From Halieaceae bacterium (GTDB lineage: Bacteria; Pseudomonadota; Gammaproteobacteria; Pseudomonadales; Halieaceae), in NCBI GenBank assembly GCA_003523185.1, contig DPGN01000031.1:32034-54964 (forward strand): a stretch of DNA of 22,931 nucleotides. The letters are read 5' to 3'. Within the stretch, counting starts at the first letter, position 1. Each line of letters opens with the position of its first letter. The notes under the pieces are model-generated. The model did not search any database. It saw only the letters and a list, made by a program, of their open reading frames with translations, and had not been told where the DNA came from. Made by a program: the position numbers and the translations under genes. Positions 1 through 7,242 of this stretch are shown here, in pieces.

Positions 1-944
1 TCATCGACAATACGCGCCAGCACTTCACGGAAGTCGTAGGGTACTTTTGGATCGACGGGAATAGCGCCCGCGAGTTCTTCGGCTGGGAAGCGCGGGGGCT
101 CATAAGGTCGTCGGACCACCGTGGTAACTCGCTTATTCCAGTCGATGCTGTTCATGACCTCACGCGCTTTGAGAATGCCGTGCGCGTCATCCTCAACCAG
201 GTATTCGACAACGCCCGAGACACTCGAGTGCATTTCGGTACCGCCTAACTCGCGATCATCCGCTTCCTCTCCGGTTGCGGCCTTTACGAGGGCGGCCCCA
301 CCAAGCGCAGCCATGCCGTTTTCCTTTACGCCAATAACGTAGTCCGACATGCCGGGCATGTACGCTCCACCCGCTGTTGAACCGCCGTGCAGCACCACCA
401 TGGTAGGAATGCCAGCTGCGGACAATCGCGCCAGATCGCGAAATACGTTACCGAAGCGCGACCACAACTCCACCTTGTACTTCAGCAAGTTGGCGCCAGC
501 AGACTCTACTAAGTGGATGACGGGAAGTTTCTGACGCATGCACATCTCGAGGATGGACGTCGATACGAATCCGGTCGATTCGGTCGCGGCGCCAGCCGAG
601 ATACCCGAGTCATCGACCCAGATCATGCACCTAACGCCCTCAACAAACCCAACCCCCACGATGACCGAAGCGCCTGGGACACTTGTTTCACGATCGGGAT
701 TCTCTACACAGTAGTTCGCCATAGAATGCATCTGCAGGAATGGCATGCCTGGATCCAACAGCCGCTCCAAGCGCTCGCGAGGTGACAATTGCCCCCTTGC
801 CCTAAAGGTTTTCAGGCGCTTATTCGACGCATCAATGGTGCGTTGTTCGAGAGATCGCCAGTGATCGATAAGCTCGAACATGCTGGATCTGTTTTCCTTG
901 AAACTGTCGCTAGCGGGCTGAACAGTCGACGAAAGCACTGCCAT
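1..944 (-). CDS. Acyl-CoA carboxylase carboxyltransferase (beta) subunit, AtuC/LiuB-like, 3' end cut by window
   Basis: I translated this frame directly. It opens with ATG at 944 and stays open for 314 codons to the window edge, so the C-terminal part is missing. The protein is the carboxyltransferase half of a biotin-dependent acyl-CoA carboxylase, which moves CO2 from carboxybiotin to a CoA ester. Signatures are the N-terminal RLLDPG (61-66), the acyl-CoA/oxyanion-hole stretch GGSTAGGAY (187-195) followed by MPGMSD, and LVKAATGE (219-226) with ELGG (232-235). Methylcrotonyl-CoA and geranyl-CoA carboxylase beta subunits share these; family length is about 530-540 residues. Start: a GGAGG (plus-strand 951-955) lies 6 nt before the ATG, inside the end of the upstream AtuA gene, and the two genes are 1 nt apart, so co-translation is expected. 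The substrate (geranyl-CoA, methylcrotonyl-CoA or another acyl-CoA) cannot be fixed from this fragment. The biotin-carrying alpha subunit would lie outside the window. Confidence 0.93.
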   Translation of the reverse strand, partial: MAVLSSTVQPASDSFKENRSSMFELIDHWRSLEQRTIDASNKRLKTFRARGQLSPRERLERLLDPGMPFLQMHSMANYCVENPDRETSVPGASVIVGVGFVEGVRCMIWVDDSGISAGAATESTGFVSTSILEMCMRQKLPVIHLVESAGANLLKYKVELWSRFGNVFRDLARLSAAGIPTMVVLHGGSTAGGAYMPGMSDYVIGVKENGMAALGGAALVKAATGEEADDRELGGTEMHSSVSGVVEYLVEDDAHGILKAREVMNSIDWNKRVTTVVRRPYEPPRFPAEELAGAIPVDPKVPYDFREVLARIVD

Positions 945-945
945 A

Positions 946-2739
946 TCAGGCCTCCAAAAGTTGTTGTGGAATCGCAATTGGGGTATCGAGCAAGACCTGG
1001 GCATACGCTTTTGCCTGAGGGTCATTTCTCAGACTCGCTATGCCGCCACCACCCAACGCGTTGTGAAGTAGAAAATTTAAGGCCGGCAAACCGGGCATGT
1101 AGTAACGGTCAATACCCGGCGACGTCATAAAGTGCGCAAATCGATCGCCGACGTAATTAGCTGTTAATTTCGCGGCTATCCACGGCAAGTACTCGGGCTT
1201 CCGCGCAATAATTCCTATGTTGGCCTTATCGCCCTTATCGCCAGAGCGTCCCCAGGCCAGGTCCTCAAGCGGCACTTCGATAAGCGCTCCCAATTCCGGA
1301 TCTGCCTCGGGAATTGCGGGTTCTTCAAATACCGCAATCTCGTCGTTTGTGGTTGGCGGTTGAAACGCTTGTGCCCTAGACTCATCAACGAGTTTCAAAT
1401 CCAGCGTCGACTTGTCGACCAAAACAGAGAACAGGCGAATGACGGGCGACGGTTTGGCACGCGCGCCCGCAAAAAACGCCATTCCTGCCGGTGCTCCGAG
1501 CGCCACGCCCGATAGTTCTCGAAGGAGCAGGCCTACAGCACGGGCATCCTGATGGCGGCATGCCACTTTCAAAGCCACTTCACGGCTACTGCCCGCGGAT
1601 GCATGTGCACCCCAGAAGCTCTCCTCACCAATAACATCGATGGCAACGTCATCGAAGTCCTGTCCACCCATAGCGCGAATCTTTTTGCGCGTCCGCATGA
1701 GTGCCTCTTCCGCAAAAATGCGGGCTTTGTCCGCGGCACGGCGACCAATGCACCAGAAGGTTGTGCCTGCGCGCCAGCCATCCGCCCAAGTCATGCTCGT
1801 CTTGTAAGTCGAGGGAACACCGCGTCCACGGGCGCCCGAGACGCGCACACGATTATCAGCCACTTGGTCGAGCTTAATTTGCGTAAAGTCACAGACAACA
1901 TCAGGCAATATGTAGGCCGCAGGATCACCGATCTCATAGAGAAGCTGCTCTGCGACAGTGCCACGATTAACAATGCCACCCGTGTCTTTAGGCTTATAGA
2001 TATCACAGGACCCGTCAGGCGAGACCTCGGCAATGGGGTAGCCCACGTTGTGAAGCGAATCCGCCACCGCTTCCCAGTCAGTAAAGTTGCCGCCAGTGGC
2101 TTGAGGGCCGCATTCGATCAAGTGCCCTATGGCTGATCCCGCTGACAGCTTATCCAGCTCGTCAGCCGACCAACCAAATTCGTGGATACAGGCGCCGAGT
2201 GTAACCGCGCTGTCCACACACCGACCCGTTACAACGATGTCGGCACCAGCACCAAGAGCTGCTGCGATAGGAAAGGCGCCAATGTAGGCGTTCGCGCTGG
2301 CCACCTTGTCTATTGGTGGGAATGCCTCTCCCGAGAACATCTCGGCACCACCTGATGCTTTGATGGCGTCCAGTTGACCTAGTACATCGTCACCTGTCAC
2401 AACCACCACTTTTAGCTCGAGACCCTCAGCCGCAATGGCTTCTCGCAGCGCGCTGCCACAGGCCTCCGGATTAACGCCACCGGCGTTGCTGATTAACTTC
2501 ACTCCCGAGCCGGCAATCCGCTGCAAGTTCGGTTTGACCATCGCTGATACAAAATCAGTGGCATAACCGAGTGTCGGGTCAGAGGCACGCGCCCTAGCTA
2601 AAATCGACATGGTTATCTCGGCCAGATAATCAAAGACAATGTAGTCGAGATCGCCCTCAGTGAAGAACTGGGACATAGCCATGTCAGTCTCACCCCAGAA
2701 ACCCGTGGCCCCACCTATCTTGATTGTTTTGTTATTCAC
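946..2739 (-). CDS. AtuA-family protein (DUF1446 plus AtuA-like C-terminal domain)
   Basis: The protein is about 597 residues and belongs to the acyclic terpene utilisation AtuA family. It has the N-terminal DUF1446 domain (starting KIGGATGFWGE, then a glycine-rich nucleotide-type region with VVTGRCVDSA). Its C-terminal domain is marked by AWGRSGDKGDKANIGIIAR. In Pseudomonas atuA is needed for growth on citronellol/geraniol, but no biochemical activity is established. Start choice: I prefer GTG at 2739, because AAGGG sits 7 nt upstream and the conserved region begins at once. The frame extends to an ATG at 2790 (614 residues), but that start has no Shine-Dalgarno sequence, overlaps the operator-like repeats and adds 17 atypical residues. 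The carboxyltransferase gene follows after 1 nt. A TetR-type regulator is divergent, as atuR is in Pseudomonas. Unlike the Pseudomonas cluster, no short-chain dehydrogenase (atuB) separates atuA from the carboxylase gene. Function in terpene or branched acyl-CoA breakdown is inferred from family and context. Confidence 0.88.
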   Translation of the reverse strand: MNNKTIKIGGATGFWGETDMAMSQFFTEGDLDYIVFDYLAEITMSILARARASDPTLGYATDFVSAMVKPNLQRIAGSGVKLISNAGGVNPEACGSALREAIAAEGLELKVVVVTGDDVLGQLDAIKASGGAEMFSGEAFPPIDKVASANAYIGAFPIAAALGAGADIVVTGRCVDSAVTLGACIHEFGWSADELDKLSAGSAIGHLIECGPQATGGNFTDWEAVADSLHNVGYPIAEVSPDGSCDIYKPKDTGGIVNRGTVAEQLLYEIGDPAAYILPDVVCDFTQIKLDQVADNRVRVSGARGRGVPSTYKTSMTWADGWRAGTTFWCIGRRAADKARIFAEEALMRTRKKIRAMGGQDFDDVAIDVIGEESFWGAHASAGSSREVALKVACRHQDARAVGLLLRELSGVALGAPAGMAFFAGARAKPSPVIRLFSVLVDKSTLDLKLVDESRAQAFQPPTTNDEIAVFEEPAIPEADPELGALIEVPLEDLAWGRSGDKGDKANIGIIARKPEYLPWIAAKLTANYVGDRFAHFMTSPGIDRYYMPGLPALNFLLHNALGGGGIASLRNDPQAKAYAQVLLDTPIAIPQQLLEA

Positions 2740-2785
2740 TGTAGCGCCCTTTTCATCAACATCACTGGCATAAAAATGATTACGA

Positions 2786-2810
2786 CTCATTTATAATGAG
2801 GCATACTCAT
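2786..2810. promoter_or_regulatory. Putative TetR-family operator: three CTCAT/ATGAG half-sites at 10-bp spacing
   Basis: CTCAT (2786-2790), ATGAG (2796-2800) and CTCAT (2806-2810) alternate in orientation with exactly 5 bp between them. They form two overlapping inverted repeats; the left one extends to a 6-bp arm (CTCATT-TAT-AATGAG). The array covers the predicted transcription start of the AtuA gene and also holds a plus-strand TATAAT (2792-2797) that could be the -10 box of the divergent regulator gene. Helical-repeat spacing in a divergent regulator/target gap is what a TetR dimer pair would need. Binding is inferred. Confidence 0.6.
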
Positions 2811-2811
2811 G

Positions 2812-2840
2812 ACTATAGGCGCAACAAAAAGTGGCTTCAA
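2812..2840 (-). promoter_or_regulatory. Putative sigma-70 promoter for the AtuA-carboxylase operon
   Basis: On the minus strand TTGAAG (plus 2835-2840) is followed after exactly 17 bp by TATAGT (plus 2812-2817); both boxes are close to consensus. Initiation would fall near 2805, inside the CTCAT/ATGAG array. That gives a leader of about 65 nt to the GTG at 2739, or only about 15 nt to the ATG at 2790. Confidence 0.55.
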
Positions 2841-2847
2841 GCCATAA

Positions 2848-2872
2848 GCTCATCAAATCGCATCGAATGAGC
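2848..2872. promoter_or_regulatory. Second inverted repeat of the same half-site (GCTCAT-N13-ATGAGC)
   Basis: GCTCAT (2848-2853) and ATGAGC (2867-2872) are perfect inverted copies separated by 13 bp. They lie upstream of the -35 box of the AtuA promoter and 19 bp before the start of the TetR gene. They share the CTCAT core with the array at 2786-2810, so they may be an auxiliary site. Evidence is sequence similarity only. Confidence 0.4.
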
Positions 2873-2891
2873 CTCGGGTAATAGAGAGAAC

Positions 2892-3563
2892 ATGGCAGAT
2901 ACGCAACGACAACGACTGGAAGCACGAGAAGAAGCCATCTTGGCTGCAGCCACCGCTGTCTTTGGTGAATCAGGTGTCGATGGTGCACGGATGGCTGAGA
3001 TTGCGCGACGTGCAGACGTCGCTGAAGGCACGGTCTACCTTTACTACAAAAATAAACATGAGCTTCTCGAGGCTGTCGTGGATCGTTTTTGGCGAGAGTT
3101 GACCAAGGGTGCAATTGCAGCCATATCAGAAGGTGCTAGTGTCAGCCAACAGCTTCATGAGTTAGCCAGTTATCACCTGCAATCGTTGATTGATGACTTC
3201 AAGATCGTTGAGATTACCTCGCGCGCCCGAATGCGCCATGGGGAGCCCGGCCGTCAGCTACCTCAAATCCGGGAGTACGTTCGGGTTTTCGACGCCATCA
3301 TGCAACGCGGCATCGATCTAAGGGAGTTCAGTGCCGACACGGCAATCTGGCAAATTCGAGATGTGTTCTATGGAACACTGGAACACTCCGCCCGAACCCT
3401 GGTGTTAAGAGATCAAGGCTTCGATCCATCGGTCATTGATCATCTGATGCGACTCTTTGAGCAGTACCGTCCTTCATCGCAGGCTGACAACCCGAGCGGA
3501 CTGGACGCCTCCGAGATCATGCAGGCGCTGTCCCGCATTGAAACGAAACTCTCTCAGTCCTAG
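2892..3563 (+). CDS. TetR/AcrR-family transcriptional regulator
   Basis: This 223-residue protein has the standard TetR N-terminal DNA-binding domain. Helix 1 starts near AILAAATAVF (16-24), and the helix-turn-helix spans about 33-53 with recognition helix VAEGTVYLYY (43-52), followed by KNKHELL. The remaining residues, about 75-200, are an alpha-helical ligand/dimer domain with no recognisable ligand signature, plus a short polar tail. It is divergent from the AtuA/carboxylase operon, so by analogy with AtuR it probably represses that operon and responds to an acyl-CoA pathway intermediate. The ribosome-binding site is weak (AGAGA just before the ATG). A TATAAT at 2792-2797 may serve its own promoter, but I see no good matching -35 box. 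It converges with the DHH gene, 12 nt apart, without a visible terminator. Confidence 0.92.
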   Translation: MADTQRQRLEAREEAILAAATAVFGESGVDGARMAEIARRADVAEGTVYLYYKNKHELLEAVVDRFWRELTKGAIAAISEGASVSQQLHELASYHLQSLIDDFKIVEITSRARMRHGEPGRQLPQIREYVRVFDAIMQRGIDLREFSADTAIWQIRDVFYGTLEHSARTLVLRDQGFDPSVIDHLMRLFEQYRPSSQADNPSGLDASEIMQALSRIETKLSQS

Positions 3564-3575
3564 TGGCCGAGAACT

Positions 3576-4529
3576 TCAGGCATATTGCGCCCGTAAAGCA
3601 TCGATAAAGCGACCGAGTTGATCTTGCGGCAGCCGATTAATGCCTGCGGCAGCGGCCCGACCACCCCCTGTCTCAAATTGACGGCATACGGCATCCGCAC
3701 CTGTTCGGTTATTTAGCGGCGCTCTCACGCTTACCAAATACCCACCGTCGATATCTGTCAGTACCGCGTGCGCTTTGTCCGGTGACTGGTTGGCCAGATC
3801 GTTGCCATACACTCCACTTACCCGCCGTGCCCAAGCCTCGTCAGGGAGTGACACTACCGCGATGTCGTCGTCATCTACGGCCCTAGGTGCCGACTGGGCC
3901 GCGCTCATATCTGTCTCGTAAGCAGCAACCAGTGTTTCGAACAAGTCTCGATCATCCTGTAACAGTGCCGTGGGTGACGTGTGACGCTGCATACGTCGGT
4001 AAAGATCAGCCGGGTGAAAATGGAGATCGGCGGGCTGTGATCCATAGGCATTGTAGTTTACGCAGATACCCAACTGTTTGAGCGCATCACGATCGACCGA
4101 TGAAGATAAATTACCAATCAGGGTGTCGGCTGTGATATCGAGGTTATCGCCAAAACATCCTACGACAGCCCATTCGGTAAAGGCGCTGCGCAAGCGACCG
4201 TTGACCAATGCACTGGTACACACTTCGGTCGCGGGACTGATCAAGGCATCCAATGTTTCCGCCTCAGGAATATCCCCCGAGAAGTGATGATCACAAAAAA
4301 ACAGATCGGCACCCGCGGCCAGCAGTCGATCAACATCGTCACGGTTTTTATCAAAGGAAATATCGAGGGCCGTCACACGATCGACGCCCTCATTCGGAAT
4401 ACGTCCAAGGAGTTGAATATCGCGCTTAACACCGGTCACGAGTGTCGCATCCGGTCTCGGCTCAACAAGCCGCAACTGAATGAGCGCACAGATGCCGTCA
4501 GCATCGCCGTTGAATACGTCGTAGTCCAT
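3576..4529 (-). CDS. DHH-family phosphoesterase, substrate unknown
   Basis: The 317-residue protein has the DHH superfamily metal-binding motifs in order: NGDADG (7-12), ALDIS with Asp56, and CDHH (79-82). A C-terminal DHHA1-like domain ends with the substrate-binding GGG followed by RAAAAG (288-295). Family members are Mn-dependent phosphoesterases, such as RecJ, NrnA/Orn-like nanoRNases, cyclic-di-nucleotide phosphodiesterases and pyrophosphatases. The length and two-domain layout are closest to the short NrnA-like type, but I cannot assign a substrate. Start: the frame extends to a TTG at 4544, but ATG at 4529 follows a GGGGGG run about 6 nt upstream and leads straight into the first motif. 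It lies 86 bp downstream of the ComEA-like gene on the same strand and converges with the TetR gene. It has no obvious functional partner here. Confidence 0.85.
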   Translation of the reverse strand: MDYDVFNGDADGICALIQLRLVEPRPDATLVTGVKRDIQLLGRIPNEGVDRVTALDISFDKNRDDVDRLLAAGADLFFCDHHFSGDIPEAETLDALISPATEVCTSALVNGRLRSAFTEWAVVGCFGDNLDITADTLIGNLSSSVDRDALKQLGICVNYNAYGSQPADLHFHPADLYRRMQRHTSPTALLQDDRDLFETLVAAYETDMSAAQSAPRAVDDDDIAVVSLPDEAWARRVSGVYGNDLANQSPDKAHAVLTDIDGGYLVSVRAPLNNRTGADAVCRQFETGGGRAAAAGINRLPQDQLGRFIDALRAQYA

Positions 4530-4615
4530 GAAATCGCCCCCCAAAATCGGCGGAGCGAATGCTAACAGATAAGTGATACGAAGTTGCCTTTGGACGTTCT
4601 GCCTGCAGACAAATC

Positions 4616-4918
4616 CTACTCAATCACAATTTTTCCTTGATTCTTGGTAAGCAAACTCGGACCAATACCGCGAACATCACCGAGAGCCTCGATCGACTTG
4701 AACTCGCCGTAGCGCTCTCTGAAATCAACAATTCGTTTCGCCAGCTCGGGACCAACGCCAACCAACTCCTCGGCAAGAACCTCGATACTTGCTGTATTGA
4801 TGTTGACCGTATCTGCCGCGTAAGTAGCCGTTATCGACCCATAAGCAATGATGAATGCGGCCAACAAATGGCCAATGAATGGAAAACTCCTTAAGGAGCT
4901 GCCAGTGAATGAATGCAT
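4616..4918 (-). CDS. ComEA-family helix-hairpin-helix DNA-binding protein, exported
   Basis: This 100-residue protein has an N-terminal signal peptide: a hydrophobic core at about 14-30 and likely cleavage after TATYA/AD near 35. The mature part is about 65 residues and is almost entirely a tandem helix-hairpin-helix domain. It starts VNINTA (38-43), with hairpins VGVGPELAKRIV (53-64) and VRGIGPSLL (82-90). This is the single-domain proteobacterial ComEA type, a periplasmic protein that binds incoming DNA during transformation. Many gammaproteobacteria carry such genes without proven competence. GGAGAAG sits a few bases before the ATG. It lies 99 bp downstream of pyrF on the same strand, and the gap holds a short inverted repeat. 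No other competence gene is in the window. Confidence 0.9.
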   Translation of the reverse strand: MHSFTGSSLRSFPFIGHLLAAFIIAYGSITATYAADTVNINTASIEVLAEELVGVGPELAKRIVDFRERYGEFKSIEALGDVRGIGPSLLTKNQGKIVIE

Positions 4919-4937
4919 GTTTCTTCTCCTGTGACAT

Positions 4938-4952
4938 GAGTCTTATCGACTC
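4938..4952. repeat. Inverted repeat GAGTC-TTATC-GACTC upstream of the comEA-like gene
   Basis: Perfect 5-bp arms with a 5-bp loop lie about 20 bp before the ComEA start codon and just upstream of its ribosome-binding site. There is no T-run, so it is not an intrinsic terminator. It may be a small protein-binding dyad or a leader hairpin. Confidence 0.3.
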
Positions 4953-5017
4953 GATATCAGCCTAGAAGAAGCGCTATCCCACTGACTCATCAGCGCGCTT
5001 TGAAATACTGGATTAAC

Positions 5018-5719
5018 CTAGTTCGGCTTGGAAAGCTTTTCTATGATGCCATCCACCACGGCCGCAGGGTTGGCGGCTCCAGTAATCGATCGACCCATCA
5101 CAAGATACGTCGAGCCGCCTGCCATCGCGTCCCATGGGGTCACCACACGTCGCTGATCTCCCGCGGAATCTTCAGGGAGACGGATACCTGGGGTGATCAA
5201 GGCGAACTCAGGCCCGCATTGTCTCGATAGCATTGCCGCTTCTTGTGCGGAGCAAACAACACCATCTAAGCCGCTGGATTGGGCTAGGGCAGCGAGCCGA
5301 CCAACGCGCTCAGCCGGCGTCTCGGAAATTCCCAATTCGAGGAGATCCGTTTCATCCATGCTGGTAAGCACCGTAACCGCAATGAGTTGCGTGCGCGCTT
5401 TCGCTCGCTGAGCAACCGCTGCGGCTGCAGCCTCCATCATGCGACGGCCACCCGACGAATGGACATTGACCATCCAGACACCGAGGTCTGCCGCCGCGCC
5501 AACCGCACCGGCTACCGTGTTTGGAATGTCATGAAACTTCAAATCTAAAAATACTTCGAAGCCAAGCCCGTGCAGCGCATCCAATACTCGAGGACCTTCG
5601 CTAGTAAAAAGCTGTTTACCCACCTTCAGACGAACTTTCGTTGGATCCAGTTTCCGTGCGCAGACCAGAGCATCATCGAGCGATGGGTAATCAAGCGCAA
5701 TAATGAGAGGGCTCAACAT
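5018..5719 (-). CDS. pyrF: Orotidine 5'-phosphate decarboxylase
   Basis: OMP decarboxylase makes UMP from OMP, the last step of pyrimidine synthesis, in the cytosol. The 233-residue length is normal for the bacterial group. Active-site signatures are visible: IIALD (Asp10), RLKVGK (Lys32), the catalytic block DLKFHDIPNT (Asp59, Lys61, Asp64), the phosphate-binding TPGIRLP near 175-181 and MGRSITGA near the C-terminus. It follows lapB by 61 bp, the same lapA-lapB-pyrF order as in Escherichia coli and many other gammaproteobacteria, so read-through from that operon is likely. The ribosome-binding site (GAGAA) is weak. The last residues and stop codon look intact. Confidence 0.97.
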   Translation of the reverse strand: MLSPLIIALDYPSLDDALVCARKLDPTKVRLKVGKQLFTSEGPRVLDALHGLGFEVFLDLKFHDIPNTVAGAVGAAADLGVWMVNVHSSGGRRMMEAAAAAVAQRAKARTQLIAVTVLTSMDETDLLELGISETPAERVGRLAALAQSSGLDGVVCSAQEAAMLSRQCGPEFALITPGIRLPEDSAGDQRRVVTPWDAMAGGSTYLVMGRSITGAANPAAVVDGIIEKLSKPN

Positions 5720-5780
5720 ATCGTTTTCTCAATCGTTCTTTAATCGCCGCTTTTCCAGGCGTCTTTTCTGAGTAGGTGGA

Positions 5781-6956
5781 TCAGCGCACCGGTCGATGAA
5801 GTGTATCCCAGCTCTTACAGCCAGGACATTGCCAGTAGAAACTTGGCCCATGAAAACCGCACACACCACAGAGATATGCGGACTGACGTGACGCCAGCTT
5901 CTGGGCCCCTTCTATGATTTCCGGTGTCGCCACCTCTTTACCTAGCAAGGTGAGTGCCTGCATAAGAAGCCGTGAGCTTGGCTTTTTATTTAAGCCTTGC
6001 TTGATGACCTCCAAAGCTTTTACGTCATCCCCCCGCGCCCTGTATTCATCGGCCAAGATGACACGCAACTGTGGGTCTTCTCGCCGGGTCAGTAGTGTGG
6101 CGATGAGAGGGGAAAGCTCATCGCGACAGTTAACACTCTCACTGATAGCAATAAGCTGCGGAGCAAACTCAGGCAACCGCTCGGGCGACATGTTTGCCGC
6201 CGTGATTAGACGATCATAGGCACGTCTGGGCTGATTTTGTTGTTGATCCAAACGAGCGAGGATTGTGTGCGGCCAGACCGATTCTTCAGTCCAATCTAAG
6301 GCGCGCTCTGCAAGCTCACGTGCGGCCTTGAGGTCACCTGCGGACTCTTTATCTTCCGCAGCCTCACAATAGTAGTGACTTAACTTTGTGCGCGCCTTGA
6401 TAGCGGCAGATTTTTGATGAGGATCATTCTCTCTAACCTCACCCAATTGCGACTCCGTTAGCGCGCGCGCCTGTTCCCAATCACGGCTCGCCTCAAATAC
6501 CTCGATGAGAAGCGATTTGGCTTCTAATTGGTGCTCTTCAGATAACTCAAGTAGATCTTTCAGTAACTGCTCAGCACGATCCAGAAGACCCGCAGCTATG
6601 AAGTCTTTCGCAAGTTCCAGATGTGCTTGATTTTTCTGAACATCAGGGAGACGACTTCTCGACAGAAGCGACTGGTGAATTTTGATCGCGTTGTCCACCT
6701 CACCACGCTTTCTCAGCAGACTGCCGAAGGTGATGTGAGTTTCAAAGGTCTCCGCGTTGACCGCCAGTGCCTCGCTGAATGCTTTCAGCGCTGACTCCTG
6801 CTCGCCATCCAGAAGAAAATTCAGTCCAAGGTAATACTGCGATGGAGGCGCAGTCTCTTCTGGCACATCACGGCTTGCGGCACCTCTACCGAGTACCCAA
6901 CCTGCGGCAACAGCCAAAAACAATAAGACCAGTAGCAGCGTATTAGGCTCAGCCAC
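5781..6956 (-). CDS. lapB: Lipopolysaccharide assembly protein B (TPR protein with rubredoxin-type C-terminus)
   Basis: LapB (YciM) is an inner-membrane-anchored tetratricopeptide protein that works with FtsH to control LpxC turnover and so LPS synthesis. The 391-residue sequence shows an N-terminal membrane anchor (about 7-24), then helical TPR repeats over about 40-350. It ends in a rubredoxin-like metal-binding domain with all four cysteines: CGVC (363, 366) and CPGC (377, 380). The start is a GTG at 6956 that overlaps the end of lapA by 8 nt; an AAAGG lies immediately upstream, so translation is probably coupled. The order ihfB-lapA-lapB-pyrF is the common gammaproteobacterial arrangement. 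Confidence 0.96.
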   Translation of the reverse strand: MAEPNTLLLVLLFLAVAAGWVLGRGAASRDVPEETAPPSQYYLGLNFLLDGEQESALKAFSEALAVNAETFETHITFGSLLRKRGEVDNAIKIHQSLLSRSRLPDVQKNQAHLELAKDFIAAGLLDRAEQLLKDLLELSEEHQLEAKSLLIEVFEASRDWEQARALTESQLGEVRENDPHQKSAAIKARTKLSHYYCEAAEDKESAGDLKAARELAERALDWTEESVWPHTILARLDQQQNQPRRAYDRLITAANMSPERLPEFAPQLIAISESVNCRDELSPLIATLLTRREDPQLRVILADEYRARGDDVKALEVIKQGLNKKPSSRLLMQALTLLGKEVATPEIIEGAQKLASRQSAYLCGVCGFHGPSFYWQCPGCKSWDTLHRPVR

Positions 6957-7242
6957 CTTTTACATCCTTGTCCAGCCGCCGACTCAATCGCGCGTTCTCG
7001 CGCTTCAGCGAGGCGCTCGCCGCTCGCTGCCGCATCACTAATGCGGAGCTCATAAGACTGCCCAGCAAGACACCAACAATTAGGAACGAAAGTAGCCAAA
7101 CGGCCACCGGCTGCTCACCGAGTGCCCATGGGCCCAGAGTCAACGGCACGGGCTTAGTATTCTGCGTTGCAAAGACGGCGCCTAGGAAGACGGAGAGGCA
7201 CAATAGCGTCAGAGTGAAAGCGGCACGGAGCCAGCGGAGCAT
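6949..7242 (-). CDS. lapA: Lipopolysaccharide assembly protein A (DUF1049)
   Basis: LapA (YciS) is a small inner-membrane partner of LapB in LPS assembly control. The 97-residue protein has two membrane segments (about 8-25 and 47-68) separated by a short loop with the typical TQNTKPVPLTL stretch. A charged, probably coiled-coil tail follows (about 74-93, KRENARLSRRL). Its ATG overlaps the stop codon of ihfB by one base (TAATG), and its own end overlaps the GTG start of lapB. The three genes therefore form a translationally coupled unit. Confidence 0.93.
   Translation of the reverse strand: MLRWLRAAFTLTLLCLSVFLGAVFATQNTKPVPLTLGPWALGEQPVAVWLLSFLIVGVLLGSLMSSALVMRQRAASASLKRENARLSRRLDKDVKGG

Noticed and set aside
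789..1130. Plus-strand frame spanning the carboxyltransferase/AtuA junction
   Set aside because: It is antisense to two convincingly conserved genes, and its translation shows no domain.
1552..2136. 194-codon plus-strand open frame opposite the AtuA gene
   Set aside because: It is fully inside the conserved AtuA coding region, with low-complexity unrelated translation and no initiation signal.
4613..4625. Possible terminator after the ComEA-like gene (TCTG/CAGA repeat near 4600-4612)
   Set aside because: The stem is only 4 bp and no T-run follows.
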